Assembly (NCBI RefSeq): GCF_900625095.1
Contig: NZ_LR130760.1
Coordinates: 1,915,455-1,979,454, forward strand
DNA length: 64,000 nucleotides
Direction of reading: 5' to 3'
Source: Acinetobacter ihumii
GTDB lineage: Bacteria > Pseudomonadota > Gammaproteobacteria > Pseudomonadales > Moraxellaceae
The translations under genes and the position numbers were made by a program. The notes below the pieces were generated by a model. The model did no database searches and was not told the DNA's origin. It saw only the letters and a list, made by a program, of their open reading frames with translations. Each line of letters begins with the position of its first letter. Within the stretch, counting starts at the first letter, position 1. This document shows positions 18,596-28,825 of this stretch, piece after piece.

Positions 18596-20275
18596 TTATG
18601 CACTTTTACGCAAATCTTTACGCAGGATTTTACCGACATTCGATTTTGGCAATTCATCCAAAAACTCAACATAACGTGGACGTTTATAACCTGTCAGATT
18701 TTCTTTGGCAAAGCTTAAGACTTCGTCCGTTGTCAATGATGGATCTTTTTTCACCACAAACAATTTTGGCACTTCACCCGATTTTTCGTCTGGCACACCA
18801 ATGGCTGCAACTTCCAATACTTTAGGATGCTTCGCCACCACTTCTTCAATTTCGCTTGGATATACATTAAAGCCAGATACCAAGATCATATCTTTTTTAC
18901 GATCTACGATTTTGACATAGCCGCGGTTATCCATCACCCCAATATCACCCGTACGGAAGAAGCCATCTGGCGTCATCACTTTGGCAGTTTCATCAGGGCG
19001 ATTCCAGTAACCTTTCATGACTTGTGGGCCACGGATCGAAATTTCACCTTGTTCGCCTAAAGCCACTGGGTTGCCATCATCATCTAAAATCGCAACTTCT
19101 GTTAATGGTAATGGAATACCAATGGTGCCACTAAATTCTTCAGAAGCAGGCGGATTTGCTGTTGCCACAGGTGATGTTTCAGACAGACCATAACCTTCAA
19201 TAATGTTAGTGCCTGTAATTTTTTTCCACGCTTCCGCAGTCGATGGCAGAACCGCCATACCACCACCCATTGCCATTTTGAGCTTACTGTGGTCAAGTTG
19301 CTTGAATTCTTCATTATGAACCAAAGCATTGAACAACGTATTCACCGCAGGGAAGAATGAAGGCTGGTATTTACTTAACTCTTTAATCACCGCAGGTAAA
19401 TCACGCGGATTAGGAATTAGAATATTGGCCTGACCTTTATACATGCCATACATGGCACATACCATGAAAGCAAAGATGTGATAGAGCGGCAAAGCACAGA
19501 AGATACGATCATTTTTATCGCCATCCTGAGCACCAAATTTGCTTTGGAAAATACCATCACACTGCAACATATTTGCGACTAGATTACGATGAGTTAGCTC
19601 AGCACCTTTAGAAACCCCCGTCGTACCGCCTGTATATTGTAAAACGGCTGTATCGCTTAAAGTGAGGTTTGGACGCTTATAGCTATTCGGACTAATTTTA
19701 TTGAGTGCAGTGTTGAACTTGATATGACCCGGCACGTTCCACTCTGGAATCTGTTTACGCACTTTGCGTAACACAAAATTCACCAGTGTTCCCTTTAAGG
19801 TTCCCAACATATCACCGACAGAAGCGATGACCACATGTTTGACAGGTGTTTTACCGATGATACTTTGATAAACACTGGCAAAGTTTTCAATAATCACCAA
19901 AACTTCAGTGCCTGAATCATTCAACTGATGTTCCAGCTCGCGTGAAGTGTACAGTGGATTGACATTGACCAATACAAAACCAGCACGGAACACGGCTAAA
20001 GCGACCACTGGATATTGCAAGACGTTTGGCATCATGACTGCAACACGTGAACCTTTTGCTAGACCCAGACTTTGCAAATAGGCAGCAAATTTACGGCTTG
20101 CTTCTTCCAATTCGCTAAAAGTTAAGACTTTATCCATAAAGATAAAGGCATCACGTGAACCAAATTTTTGAAAATTACGTTCAAATACATCATTTAACGA
20201 AGTATTTTCTGGTGGTAATTCTACTGTTTCTGGAATCCCTGTTCTGTGGTACTCAGCAAACCATATTTTTTCCAT
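18596..20275 (-). CDS. fadD: long-chain fatty acid--CoA ligase
   Basis: Activates long-chain fatty acids to acyl-CoA through an acyl-adenylate, the entry step of beta-oxidation. From ATG 20275 (MEKIWFAEYHRTGIPETV) the protein is 559 residues; the TTG at 20296 is rejected because GGAG precedes the ATG. The AMP-binding signature YTGGTTGVSKGAELTHRN, the linker GYGLSETSPVAT, the ATP-contact DGFFRTGDIG and the C-terminal catalytic lysine region PKSNVGKILRKDLR are present. Single-gene transcription unit. Confidence 0.93.
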   Translation of the reverse strand: MEKIWFAEYHRTGIPETVELPPENTSLNDVFERNFQKFGSRDAFIFMDKVLTFSELEEASRKFAAYLQSLGLAKGSRVAVMMPNVLQYPVVALAVFRAGFVLVNVNPLYTSRELEHQLNDSGTEVLVIIENFASVYQSIIGKTPVKHVVIASVGDMLGTLKGTLVNFVLRKVRKQIPEWNVPGHIKFNTALNKISPNSYKRPNLTLSDTAVLQYTGGTTGVSKGAELTHRNLVANMLQCDGIFQSKFGAQDGDKNDRIFCALPLYHIFAFMVCAMYGMYKGQANILIPNPRDLPAVIKELSKYQPSFFPAVNTLFNALVHNEEFKQLDHSKLKMAMGGGMAVLPSTAEAWKKITGTNIIEGYGLSETSPVATANPPASEEFSGTIGIPLPLTEVAILDDDGNPVALGEQGEISIRGPQVMKGYWNRPDETAKVMTPDGFFRTGDIGVMDNRGYVKIVDRKKDMILVSGFNVYPSEIEEVVAKHPKVLEVAAIGVPDEKSGEVPKLFVVKKDPSLTTDEVLSFAKENLTGYKRPRYVEFLDELPKSNVGKILRKDLRKSA

Positions 20276-20418
20276 AACGCCTTTATCTCCAATCAATAAT
20301 CCTTAAATCCAACTGTTCATCAATGTGAGAGACTATTTTTACATTTCTGCTCTCTACACTGCATCCATTTGCGCGCATATGACTATATATAGCCCAAACC
20401 GCGTCAAAAATGCCAGTT

Positions 20419-22638
20419 TTATCTCTGAATCAACAGTCTATTTGCTTTTTGATATCCTCGTGGTAGGAGTTGACCTTTGGTCGCTCGTTTACCTATATAT
20501 TTAAGGATATCATCGCCCTTTAATTTTAATTGTTGCTGTCCTGCAACCACCTGAATTATTTCATTTAAGTTTAAAGTTGTCATGAATAAAATTTGCTCTT
20601 TGGGGTCAAGTTGTATCAACTTGTTACCCTTGCCTTTATTCAATATTGGTAATTCAGACATTTCTATAATTAACAGTCGCCCTGCGGAACTGAGTATCGC
20701 GAGATGGGTTGCCCCTTGTACCGGCAGCAGCGGAAGAGCCTCAGCATGTTCAGGTACACTCAGAAATGCCTTACCCGCTTTGGCATTAGTATCCAGCTGT
20801 TTCACCTGACTTTTAAAGCCGTAACCTGTGCTACTTGCTGCAATCAATTCTTGTTCGTCATCACCAATATAAACTTGAAGAAAAGAAACACCATTAGCAG
20901 GAGACAATTTCGAGCTGACTGGCTCACCTGAACCTCTGGCTGAAGGCAAGTTACTAATTGGCAAGGCATAGCTTCGACCTGTTTCATCGAGTAAATAAGC
21001 ACGCTGATTGGATTTGCCAACTGCGTGACTTAAATATTGATCTCCCGCACGATAATTCAGATTTTCAGCATCAATGTCTGCCCCTTTGGCACATCGAATC
21101 CAGCCCGCTTCTGATAAGACCACGGTCACAGTTTCGGCTGGCATCAAATCTTGCTCACGAATCTGCACAGCATCTTCACGCTCAACAATGGGGGAACGGC
21201 GGTCATCGCCAAATTTTTTCGCGTCTTCTTTAAGCTCGTTAATAATCAGATTTTTAAGGGATTCTGGATTGGCGAGTTGTTCTCGAATGATGGCAGCTCT
21301 GGCTTCTAGTTCTTCTTGTTCACGACGAATTTCCATTTCTTCAAGCTTGGCTAAATGTCGTAACTTTAACTCTAAAATGGCTTCGGCCTGTATTTCATCA
21401 ATCCCAAAATGTGCCATTAATTCTTGTTTAGGCTGATCTTCTTCACGAATGATGCGAATGACGGTATCAATATCCAGATAAGCAATCAGTAAGCCTGCCA
21501 AAATATGCAAACGTTTTTCAATTTTATTTAAATGGTATTGCAAACGGCGTGTGACGGTGGCCTTACGAATTTCAATCCATTCCAATAAAATACGTCGAAT
21601 CGATTTAACTTGTGGACGACCATCCGCACCAATCATGTTCAGGTTGACACGATAACTGGATTCCAAATCCGTGGTGGCAAATAGATGACTCATCACTGCT
21701 TCTGCATCGACCCGATTGGAACGCAGCACAATCACCAAACGTGTTGGATTGGTATGATCAGATTCATCACGAATATCACTCACCAAAGGTAATTTTTTGG
21801 CCTGCATTTGATCAGCAATCTGGGTAATCACTTTGGAACCAGAGACTTGATAAGGTAATTCAGTAATGACGATTTCACCTTTTTCCATATGATAAATCGC
21901 ACGTACCCGATAGCTGCCACGTCCTGTGGTCTGGATTTTGAGTAATTCATCACGCGGGGTGATAATTTCCGCTTTGGTCGGTAAATCTGGTGCTGGAATA
22001 TATTCAGCCAGTTTCTCATCGGAAGTTTCAGGATTACGAATGAGCGCTATGGTACCTTTGACCACTTCACGTAAATTATGCGGTGGAATATCGGTTGCCA
22101 TGCCCACCGCAATTCCTGTTGTCCCATTTAATAAAATATTAGGAACACGTGCAGGTAAATTCACAGGTTCTTTCATTGAACCATCAAAGTTATCCTGCCA
22201 GTCGCAAGTGCCTTGACCCAGCTCATTCAATAATAATTCGCTAAATGCAGACAGCTTGGCTTCGGTATAACGCATGGCCGCAAAGGATTTTGGATCATCC
22301 GGAGAACCCCAGTTGCCTTGACCTTCAATTAAGGGGTAGCGATAGCTGAAAGGCTGTGCCATTAGCACCATCGCCTCATAACATGCCGAGTCTCCATGTG
22401 GATGATATTTACCTAAAACATCACCCACCGTACGTGCAGATTTTTTCGGCTTACCACTATGTTTCAGTCCAAGCTCGCTCATGGCATAAACAATACGTCG
22501 TTGCACCGGCTTTAAACCGTCACTAATATGCGGCAAAGCACGATCCATAATCACGTACATGGCATAGTTGAGGTAAGCTTGTTCGGTAAATTCAGCAACG
22601 GAACGATTTTCTGTCGCATGGTGCGAAAGGCTGGACAT
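20419..22638 (-). CDS. parC: DNA topoisomerase IV subunit A
   Basis: DNA-cleaving subunit of topoisomerase IV, which decatenates daughter chromosomes. The 739-residue length equals that known for Acinetobacter. The catalytic tyrosine is Tyr124 (AAMRYTEAK). The quinolone-resistance region reads [12 protein letters not shown] with Ser84 and Glu88, the wild-type susceptible residues at positions where Leu or Lys changes confer resistance. The C-terminal third (about 500-720) is a degenerate GyrA-type beta-pinwheel. Monocistronic. Confidence 0.96.
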   Translation of the reverse strand: MSSLSHHATENRSVAEFTEQAYLNYAMYVIMDRALPHISDGLKPVQRRIVYAMSELGLKHSGKPKKSARTVGDVLGKYHPHGDSACYEAMVLMAQPFSYRYPLIEGQGNWGSPDDPKSFAAMRYTEAKLSAFSELLLNELGQGTCDWQDNFDGSMKEPVNLPARVPNILLNGTTGIAVGMATDIPPHNLREVVKGTIALIRNPETSDEKLAEYIPAPDLPTKAEIITPRDELLKIQTTGRGSYRVRAIYHMEKGEIVITELPYQVSGSKVITQIADQMQAKKLPLVSDIRDESDHTNPTRLVIVLRSNRVDAEAVMSHLFATTDLESSYRVNLNMIGADGRPQVKSIRRILLEWIEIRKATVTRRLQYHLNKIEKRLHILAGLLIAYLDIDTVIRIIREEDQPKQELMAHFGIDEIQAEAILELKLRHLAKLEEMEIRREQEELEARAAIIREQLANPESLKNLIINELKEDAKKFGDDRRSPIVEREDAVQIREQDLMPAETVTVVLSEAGWIRCAKGADIDAENLNYRAGDQYLSHAVGKSNQRAYLLDETGRSYALPISNLPSARGSGEPVSSKLSPANGVSFLQVYIGDDEQELIAASSTGYGFKSQVKQLDTNAKAGKAFLSVPEHAEALPLLPVQGATHLAILSSAGRLLIIEMSELPILNKGKGNKLIQLDPKEQILFMTTLNLNEIIQVVAGQQQLKLKGDDILKYIGKRATKGQLLPRGYQKANRLLIQR

Positions 22639-22803
22639 AGGGGCGAATGATCCTAGTTAGTTTTTTCTATTCATGGTTATGCTAAGTGGCAGCGCATCAC
22701 GATACAAGTCTCTATGATCATGCACTGCGTCAAATTGTGTCTTATGGACTAAAACTATCCATTTTAGATGAGATGAGCAACTGATTTTTACGATTACTCA
22801 TTT

Positions 22804-24135
22804 TCATAGCCCGATTGATTCAAGTGTTTTTCCTTGAGTTTCTTCACCCAGAATCAATACCACCGCAGCGACAGCCAACAAAACCACCGTAAACATCATA
22901 AAAACGTGATGAAACCCGTTTTGCGCCACCATCATATGCGTCACGATGAATGGCGCGGCAATTCCACCCATACGACCAATTGCCGATGCCCAACCTGACC
23001 CGAAAGCACGGATATTGGCAGGATATTGTTCTGGTGTGTAGGTATATAGTACGCCCCATGCACCCAGATTAAAAAAGGACATCAGACATCCCCAGAACAT
23101 AATCATATTGACGCTTTGCGCCTGTCCAAAGAAGTAAGCTGCTATCGCACACCCCCCAATAAAACCAGCCAAGGTCATCTTGCGTCCCAAACGTTCGACC
23201 AGCCACGCCGCTGCAATATAGCCCGGTAGCTGTGCCAATATCATAAACAACACATATTCAAATGACTGCACAATGCTATAGCCTTGTTTGACCAATAAAC
23301 TTGGTAGCCATGTAAAGATGCCATAGTAAGAATAAACAATACCAAACCAGATGAGCCACAACATCAGGGTACGTCGTGCAAATGGAGACGACCAGAGCTG
23401 ACGAAATGAGACTTTTCGCTGTTCAGCCACAGCTTTCACTTCAATTTTTTCAACAACAGTTACCCCCGCCTGATGCTCAAGTTTTTGTACCAATTCATGT
23501 GCTTCATCAATACGCCCCCGATTGATTAAATAAGGAATTGATTCGGGTACTTTTTTGATAATCACAAAGACATAAAGCGCAGGCAAGCCCCCTATCAAAA
23601 ATGCAATGTGCCAGCCAAATTGAGGAATAATAAAATAAGACACCAATGCAGCAACCAACCAGCCTAATCCCCAAAAACTTTCCAGTAATACAATAAAACG
23701 TCCACGGACTTGTGCAGGGATATATTCACTGACCAAAGTCACAGCAACAGGAAGTTGTCCACCTAAACCGAGCCCAACCACAAATCGGCAGACCAGTAAC
23801 CACGTCAAATTAGATGCCAAGGCACAGGCTGCTGTAGCTAGGCTATACAGCATTAAAGTACTGGCAAAAACAGTTTTACGTCCGAAACGATCTGCCAAAC
23901 CGCCAGAACAGACCGCACCAATCGCCATGCCAATAAATCCAATACTGACAATCCAGCCACTTTCTGCTGGGGTCAGTGCCCAATCCTTCACTAAAGTGGT
24001 CAGGATAAAAGCAATAATACCGGTATCCATAGCATCAAACATCCAGCCCACTCCTACCACCCAAAGCAGCGTGTAATGGAATTTACCAATGGGCAGGTTT
24101 TGTACACGTGAAATTAAATCCATGGGCAAGCTCAT
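22804..24135 (-). CDS. MFS transporter, NiaP-like (probable niacin uptake)
   Basis: A 12-helix major facilitator. Early GWMFDAMDTGIIAFIL, the signature GLADRFGRKTVF between helices 2 and 3, and LPVAVTLVSEYIPAQVRGR are close to the B. subtilis niacin transporter NiaP/YceI as I recall it, including the RGRxIVLLESFWxxGWLxAALxSYF stretch after helix 5. I therefore infer uptake of nicotinate or a similar small carboxylate. An internal ATG at 24123 is an alternative start. It is not next to NAD genes, so the substrate remains a family-level inference. Confidence 0.75.
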   Translation of the reverse strand: MSLPMDLISRVQNLPIGKFHYTLLWVVGVGWMFDAMDTGIIAFILTTLVKDWALTPAESGWIVSIGFIGMAIGAVCSGGLADRFGRKTVFASTLMLYSLATAACALASNLTWLLVCRFVVGLGLGGQLPVAVTLVSEYIPAQVRGRFIVLLESFWGLGWLVAALVSYFIIPQFGWHIAFLIGGLPALYVFVIIKKVPESIPYLINRGRIDEAHELVQKLEHQAGVTVVEKIEVKAVAEQRKVSFRQLWSSPFARRTLMLWLIWFGIVYSYYGIFTWLPSLLVKQGYSIVQSFEYVLFMILAQLPGYIAAAWLVERLGRKMTLAGFIGGCAIAAYFFGQAQSVNMIMFWGCLMSFFNLGAWGVLYTYTPEQYPANIRAFGSGWASAIGRMGGIAAPFIVTHMMVAQNGFHHVFMMFTVVLLAVAAVVLILGEETQGKTLESIGL

Positions 24136-24272
24136 CTATGGCAGGATTTTCGTTAAAACAAATCGATCACTTCAAATAAATTTCGGCTAAAAGATCAATT
24201 CATTCATGATCATTTTAATCAAGCCAAACATGCTTAAACTGTAAGATTACACAGGTTAGATGATTTCAACTT

Positions 24273-24797
24273 TTAACAATCATGTTCAGCCAGATCTGTA
24301 TGTTTAATCAAATTTAACACAGTTAAATCTTGGAACAAGGGCTGACCAACATTTGCATGAATCGGATAAGCATCGACCTGATGGGTCAGTGCATAACCAC
24401 GTCTTTGATAAAAAGCGATGAGTTCCGTCCGAGTTGAAAGAACTGACATTTGAAAAGTGCTGACCCCATATTTTTGTTTTAAATAGGTTTCCGCAGTCTG
24501 TAATAGTTGTTTGCCTAATCCTTGATTCTGCATAACTGGATGCGTAGTCAACATCCCAATATAGCCACTCTTTTCACAGTTTTTTACATGCACACAGGCA
24601 ATTAGTTGCATACCCTGAAACATCAGTAAAATATTTGAGTTATTTTGGATCAATTCCCTGATCTGCTGAGCATTGGTTCGATCTCCATCCACAATCGATG
24701 CCTCAGAGGTCCAACCCTGCTGAGCTTTGGAACGATACGACAAATTCACCAATTCCACGATCTCGCTGATATGTTGCTCAGTGGCTTCTATGAACAT
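24273..24797 (-). CDS. GNAT-family N-acetyltransferase
   Basis: Predicted acetyl-CoA-dependent acetyltransferase of unknown substrate. The 174-residue product covers one GNAT domain: strand beta-4 YIGMLTTHPV followed by the acetyl-CoA pyrophosphate loop QNQGLGKQLL, then the helix AETYLKQKYG and a late YQRRGYALTHQ. The same-strand TRIC-type gene lies just upstream, 37 bases from the start codon, so the two may be co-transcribed. No neighbour suggests a substrate. Confidence 0.85.
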   Translation of the reverse strand: MFIEATEQHISEIVELVNLSYRSKAQQGWTSEASIVDGDRTNAQQIRELIQNNSNILLMFQGMQLIACVHVKNCEKSGYIGMLTTHPVMQNQGLGKQLLQTAETYLKQKYGVSTFQMSVLSTRTELIAFYQRRGYALTHQVDAYPIHANVGQPLFQDLTVLNLIKHTDLAEHDC

Positions 24798-24834
24798 TTA
24801 GTTTCTCTTATGGAAATCAGTGGAAATAGCTAAA

Positions 24835-25479
24835 TTAATGCTGATCTGTCGAGGATGCAGAATCGCTGTCATCATCCTGATAAATAAATTTCGGCATTTC
24901 TAAACCAAAATAAATTGCAATACACCGCAGTGCAAAGCCAAATACCAAGGTGAAAATTACGGTTAACTCAAGCGAAATACCAATTTCAATACAAACCCAA
25001 TAACAAATCACAGCAACGAACGAGATACTGGCATATAACTCACGGCGAAACACCAGCGGTACATCATTACACAAAATATCGCGTAAAATTCCCCCAGATA
25101 CGCCTGTTAACACTCCCGCGACCGCAGATACGATAAAACCATGCCCCATTTGTAAGGCAATTTGACAGCCAATAATGGTAAATCCAATTAACCCCAAGGC
25201 ATCCAGCAATAAAAAGATATTACGTAAATGGCGCATCCATTTCGCAATTAAAATTGTGATAAACGCCGCAGCACAGGTCAGCATTAAATATTCAGGATGC
25301 TTGACCCACGTCAAAGGATAATGTCCAAGCAATACATCGCGTACTGAACCTCCACCTAATGCAGTCACACAGGCGATCAACATCACCCCAAACCAGTCCA
25401 TACTACGCCGACCTGCTGACAATGCGCCCGTCATGGCCTCAGCCGTAATCGCGATAATATAAATAATGGTCAGTAACAT
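24835..25479 (-). CDS. TRIC-type / UPF0126 cation channel family protein (YicG-like)
   Basis: A 214-residue membrane protein with seven helices in two repeated halves. The halves carry GGGSVRDVLLGHYP and SGGILRDILCNDVP, the glycine-rich G-x-x-R-D motif of the bacterial TRIC/UPF0126 family. Family members form trimeric cation channels; the physiological ion in bacteria is unsettled. The C-terminal acidic tail (DDDSDSASS) is cytosolic. It sits between the YchJ-type gene and the GNAT gene on the same strand. Confidence 0.88.
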   Translation of the reverse strand: MLLTIIYIIAITAEAMTGALSAGRRSMDWFGVMLIACVTALGGGSVRDVLLGHYPLTWVKHPEYLMLTCAAAFITILIAKWMRHLRNIFLLLDALGLIGFTIIGCQIALQMGHGFIVSAVAGVLTGVSGGILRDILCNDVPLVFRRELYASISFVAVICYWVCIEIGISLELTVIFTLVFGFALRCIAIYFGLEMPKFIYQDDDSDSASSTDQH

Positions 25480-25528
25480 GGGCCTTCATCCACATCGGGG
25501 AAAAGATGGCGGATATTCTACGGTAAAG

Positions 25529-25999
25529 TTATAAAAATTGCGCACAACACTGCTTAAATTTTTTGCCTGAACCGCATATACACGGTTGTTTCATGGTCAT
25601 GCTCATCTCAAGGGTCGGATCGAGAAAATACCAGTGCTGATCATGCAGCACAAAATAAGACTGCTCATGATGTATTTGTCGTGCCTTACCATCATGATAA
25701 TGTGCTTTAAACTCAACAAGCGCATGGGTTTTGTCCAGTTTAGGCTGATGTTGTATCACATCAAGTTTCAGCCAATCATTTTGCTGGCTCCATGCTTCAA
25801 TGGCAGCACGATCTAAATATTGCTGTTGACCCAATGCGGTGGTTTCAATCAAATAATCAATATGCTGTAAAGCAAATGCACTGTAGCGTGACCGCATGAG
25901 TTGCTCGGCAGTTTTGGCAACACTGTTTTTTAAATGTAAGGGTGCGCAACAATCTACATAAGCCCCCTGACCACAGGGACATTGCTTATCGGCATTCAT
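25529..25999 (-). CDS. YchJ-family SEC-C zinc-binding protein
   Basis: A 156-residue cytosolic protein of the UPF0225/YchJ family. It has two SEC-C zinc-binding motifs, one at each end: CPCGQGAYVDCCAPL at the start and CICGSGKKFKQCCAQF at the end. Between them is an NTF2-like core with the family motif RSRYSAFALQHIDYL. The ATG at 25999 is chosen over an in-frame TTG at 26011. The biochemical role of the family is unknown; SEC-C motifs bind zinc and proteins. Confidence 0.88.
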   Translation of the reverse strand: MNADKQCPCGQGAYVDCCAPLHLKNSVAKTAEQLMRSRYSAFALQHIDYLIETTALGQQQYLDRAAIEAWSQQNDWLKLDVIQHQPKLDKTHALVEFKAHYHDGKARQIHHEQSYFVLHDQHWYFLDPTLEMSMTMKQPCICGSGKKFKQCCAQFL

Positions 26000-26031
26000 T
26001 TCGGCTTTCAAGTTTCGCGCTCCACACCGTC

Positions 26032-26053
26032 AAAAAAAGCCCATTGCTGGGCT
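26032..26053 (-). terminator. rho-independent terminator of the TerC-CBS gene
   Basis: The minus strand reads AGCCCAGCAATGGGCTTTTTTT: a short GC-rich stem followed by seven T, just past the stop at 26077. Confidence 0.85.
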
Positions 26054-26076
26054 ATTCGGGTTTAATACGGTCAATA

Positions 26077-27672
26077 TTAATCATTGTCCTGTGATTGATC
26101 TTCATCGACCACAATATGGACTTTTTCAATTTTATGTCCATCCATGGTCACCACTTCAAAGATATAACCATCGGCATGAACTTTTTGACCATTTTCAGGC
26201 AAACGCCCCAAGTGAAACAGAATATAGCCTGACAAAGTCGAATATTCTTCGGTTTCATTGACCAGATCACGATTCAGCAATAAGGAAACATGACGGATAT
26301 CGGTTGACCCTTCAAGCATCAATGAACCATCTTCCAAGCTTTCAGCAACCGCTTCCAGCTCATCTTCATCAGGGAATTCACCTGCAATGGCTTCAAGCAC
26401 ATCAATAGGCGTGACGATACCTTCGATCGAACCATATTCATTCAATACAATAGCCATTTGCAAAGGAGCCTGACGCAATTGCTCCATCACCATCAAGACT
26501 TGTGCATTTTCATGCACGATAACAGGTTCGCGTACATGATGACTAAAGTTAATGCTTCCTGTTTCAATGTATTCATTTAACACTTTGTGAGTTAAGGCAA
26601 TTCCTTCAATATTATCCAGCTCGCCTCTAGCGACAATCAGACGTGAATGTGTCATGGAAAGCAGTCGCTGTTTGAGTGCCTCTGGTTCTTCATCCAGATC
26701 GATCCACTCCAGCTCAGGACGCGGGGTCATGACAGATTTGGCTGGTCTTTCAGACAATCCCAACACGCCCTGCACCATCACGCTATGATAAGCACCATTA
26801 TCCTCATCAAACATTTCATCGGCAAAGGCCTGTGTGGCAAGCACATCTTCTTTTTCATTTTGTTGACTGTCCGCGCCACTGGAACCATTTTTACCACCAA
26901 GCATTTTCAATACAGCTGAAGCCGTGCGATAACGTAGATCTGTGGTAGTCACCGCTTTTTCCTGATTGTGACGCATCGCCTGATTGGCCATCTCAATCAG
27001 GACTGCAAAACCAATGGCAGCGTATAAGTAACCTTTTGGTATATGAAAACCAAAGCCTTCCACCACCAGCGAAAAACCGATCATCATCAAAAATGCCAGA
27101 CATAGAATCACCACAGTTGGATGTTTATTGACAAACTCCATCAATGGCTTAGATGCCCAGAGCATGATGCCGACTGCAATAATCACGGCAATCATCATCA
27201 CTGACAAATGTTTAACCATCCCCACTGCGGTAATGACGCTGTCCAGTGAGAACACCGCATCCAGTACCACAATCTGAACGATGACCATCCAGAATGTGGC
27301 ATGTACAGGGTTTTCTTCTTTTTGAAATTGCTTGCCTTCTAAACGCTCATGAAGTTCCATGGTGCCTTTAAATAATAAGAACACACCACCGAACAGCAAA
27401 ATCAGATCACGTCCAGAAAAAGGATGGTCAAAAATATGAAATAACGGACTGGTCAGCGTCACCACCCATGCGATGGAAGCCAGCAAAATCAGTCGCATGC
27501 CAAGTGCCAGAATTAAACCGACTACACGGGCAGTATTTCGTTGCTCAGGCGGTAATTTTTCGGCCAAAATGGCAATAAACACCAGATTGTCAATGCCAAG
27601 AACAATTTCAAGGATGACCAGCGTTGCCAAGCCTACCCACGCTGAAGGATCAGACATCCATTCAAAAATCAT
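26077..27672 (-). CDS. TerC-family membrane protein with CBS and CorC/HlyC domains
   Basis: A 531-residue inner-membrane protein resembling E. coli YoaE/YegH. The N-terminal TerC domain (about 1-235) has seven or eight helices with the metal-transport aspartates in [13 protein letters not shown] and [18 protein letters not shown] pair follows (about 300-425), then a CorC/HlyC transporter-associated domain (about 440-520). Metal export, probably manganese, is known for some relatives and only inferred here. The ATG at 27672 has GGGAG upstream; a GTG at 27687 is rejected. I looked for a yybP-ykoY manganese riboswitch in the 331-base leader and found none. Confidence 0.9.
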   Translation of the reverse strand: MIFEWMSDPSAWVGLATLVILEIVLGIDNLVFIAILAEKLPPEQRNTARVVGLILALGMRLILLASIAWVVTLTSPLFHIFDHPFSGRDLILLFGGVFLLFKGTMELHERLEGKQFQKEENPVHATFWMVIVQIVVLDAVFSLDSVITAVGMVKHLSVMMIAVIIAVGIMLWASKPLMEFVNKHPTVVILCLAFLMMIGFSLVVEGFGFHIPKGYLYAAIGFAVLIEMANQAMRHNQEKAVTTTDLRYRTASAVLKMLGGKNGSSGADSQQNEKEDVLATQAFADEMFDEDNGAYHSVMVQGVLGLSERPAKSVMTPRPELEWIDLDEEPEALKQRLLSMTHSRLIVARGELDNIEGIALTHKVLNEYIETGSINFSHHVREPVIVHENAQVLMVMEQLRQAPLQMAIVLNEYGSIEGIVTPIDVLEAIAGEFPDEDELEAVAESLEDGSLMLEGSTDIRHVSLLLNRDLVNETEEYSTLSGYILFHLGRLPENGQKVHADGYIFEVVTMDGHKIEKVHIVVDEDQSQDND

Positions 27673-28003
27673 AGATTCTGCTCCCACGCTCGCTGTTATT
27701 TTTATTGAGGTTTCTTGAGATCAATAAATCGCTCAAATGACTGGTGAAATTTTGTTGTATAGACAAAGAAGAAACGAAGTGACGACAACCACTACCCATG
27801 GGCGTAAATTTGTTGTTAAACAGGATTTCAGTATAGGCAAGATTTTTTAAAAATTCATCTTTTTTTAGCAGAATACACGGTAGCGATTCACTCAGTCGAT
27901 ACAAAGCCTTGCAAAGTTTATGCGCTCTACGCATAAAGTTGTCATATTTCTTGCTTAATGTAGTGAAGTCGAAATGAACGTGATAAGGTAAAACCAAAAC
28001 GAG
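27673..28003. other. divergent intergenic region with a perfect palindrome
   Basis: A 331-base AT-rich spacer between the TerC-CBS and LOG genes. It contains the perfect inverted repeat TTTATGCG / CGCATAAA with a 5-base loop (27917-27937). I see no RNA gene. A 111-codon open frame on the minus strand has no ribosome-binding site or family resemblance. Confidence 0.6.
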
Positions 28004-28621
28004 ATGAATAGTGTAGTAGAAATGACATCAGAGCGAAATGTAACCGTAAAAACAACTCAACCTTTAATTGCTTTATATTGTGGATCACGTAGCGGTAACA
28101 AACCAATTTATCGTGAAAAAGCCATTGAACTGGCACAGGGCATTGCTGATCAGGGTTTTGGTATCGTTTATGGCGGTGCCAGCATTGGTCTGATGGGTCA
28201 AGTTGCTGATAGCGTGTTAGAACATCAGAGTGAAGTAGTGGGCGTCATACCTGAGTTTATGCTGGACTATGAAGTCGCACACTCTAAATTAACTGAACTG
28301 CATGTGGTGCAAACCATGCATGAACGCAAAGCCTTAATGGCTGAACGTGCCAGTGCCTTTGTTGCGCTACCAGGCGGCTTAGGAACCTTTGAAGAAATTT
28401 TGGAAATTGCCACTTGGGGGCAATTAAATCAACATCAAAAACCCATGATCTTATATAACATAAATGGTTTTTATAATGCCCTGATTGCACAGCTTGATCA
28501 TGCAGTTCAGGAAGGTTTTTTACCGCCTCAACACCGAGCCAAACTGATTGTGTGTAACTGTATCGAAGAAATCTATACCACCATTAAAAACTTGAACATG
28601 CCAAGTCGTTTTGTGGTTTAA
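28004..28621 (+). CDS. LOG-family protein (cytokinin riboside 5'-monophosphate phosphoribohydrolase type)
   Basis: Predicted nucleoside 5'-monophosphate phosphoribohydrolase of the TIGR00730/LOG family, releasing a base from AMP-like nucleotides. The 205-residue Rossmann protein has ALYCGSRSGNKPIY, VYGGASIGLMGQVA and the catalytic and binding motif PGGLGTFEEILEIATWGQL; ERKALM supplies the conserved Arg and Lys. A second start at 28022 would remove six residues. Monocistronic, with a strong terminator following. Confidence 0.9.
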   Translation: MNSVVEMTSERNVTVKTTQPLIALYCGSRSGNKPIYREKAIELAQGIADQGFGIVYGGASIGLMGQVADSVLEHQSEVVGVIPEFMLDYEVAHSKLTELHVVQTMHERKALMAERASAFVALPGGLGTFEEILEIATWGQLNQHQKPMILYNINGFYNALIAQLDHAVQEGFLPPQHRAKLIVCNCIEEIYTTIKNLNMPSRFVV

Positions 28622-28636
28622 ATTTTTCTTATCCCT

Positions 28637-28663
28637 AAAGCGAGGAATTATCCTCGCTTTTTT
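28637..28663 (+). terminator. rho-independent terminator of the LOG gene
   Basis: AAAGCGAGG, a 6-base loop and CCTCGCTTTTTT form a GC-rich stem followed by T-run. Confidence 0.9.
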
Positions 28664-28825
28664 ATGGACAAGCTATTATTTTGCTATTTCGGCTACTTTA
28701 TAAACATCAATCATGCAAATTAGATGACAGTTTGATGGCAATTTAATGTCAGCATATTTACAACAGCTTTATGTCGCTGTTCTATGTTATTTTTAAATCC
28801 CTAATATCCTTCTTTATATTCATTT

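Noticed and set aside
20419..22638. Quinolone-resistance change in ParC
   Set aside because: The resistance-determining residues read Ser84 and Glu88, the wild-type pair.
27662..27997. 111-codon open frame on the minus strand upstream of the TerC-CBS gene
   Set aside because: No ribosome-binding site, no family resemblance, and it overlaps the promoter region of two divergent genes.
27673..28003. yybP-ykoY manganese riboswitch in front of the TerC-family gene
   Set aside because: The conserved aptamer segments of that RNA were not found in the leader on either strand.
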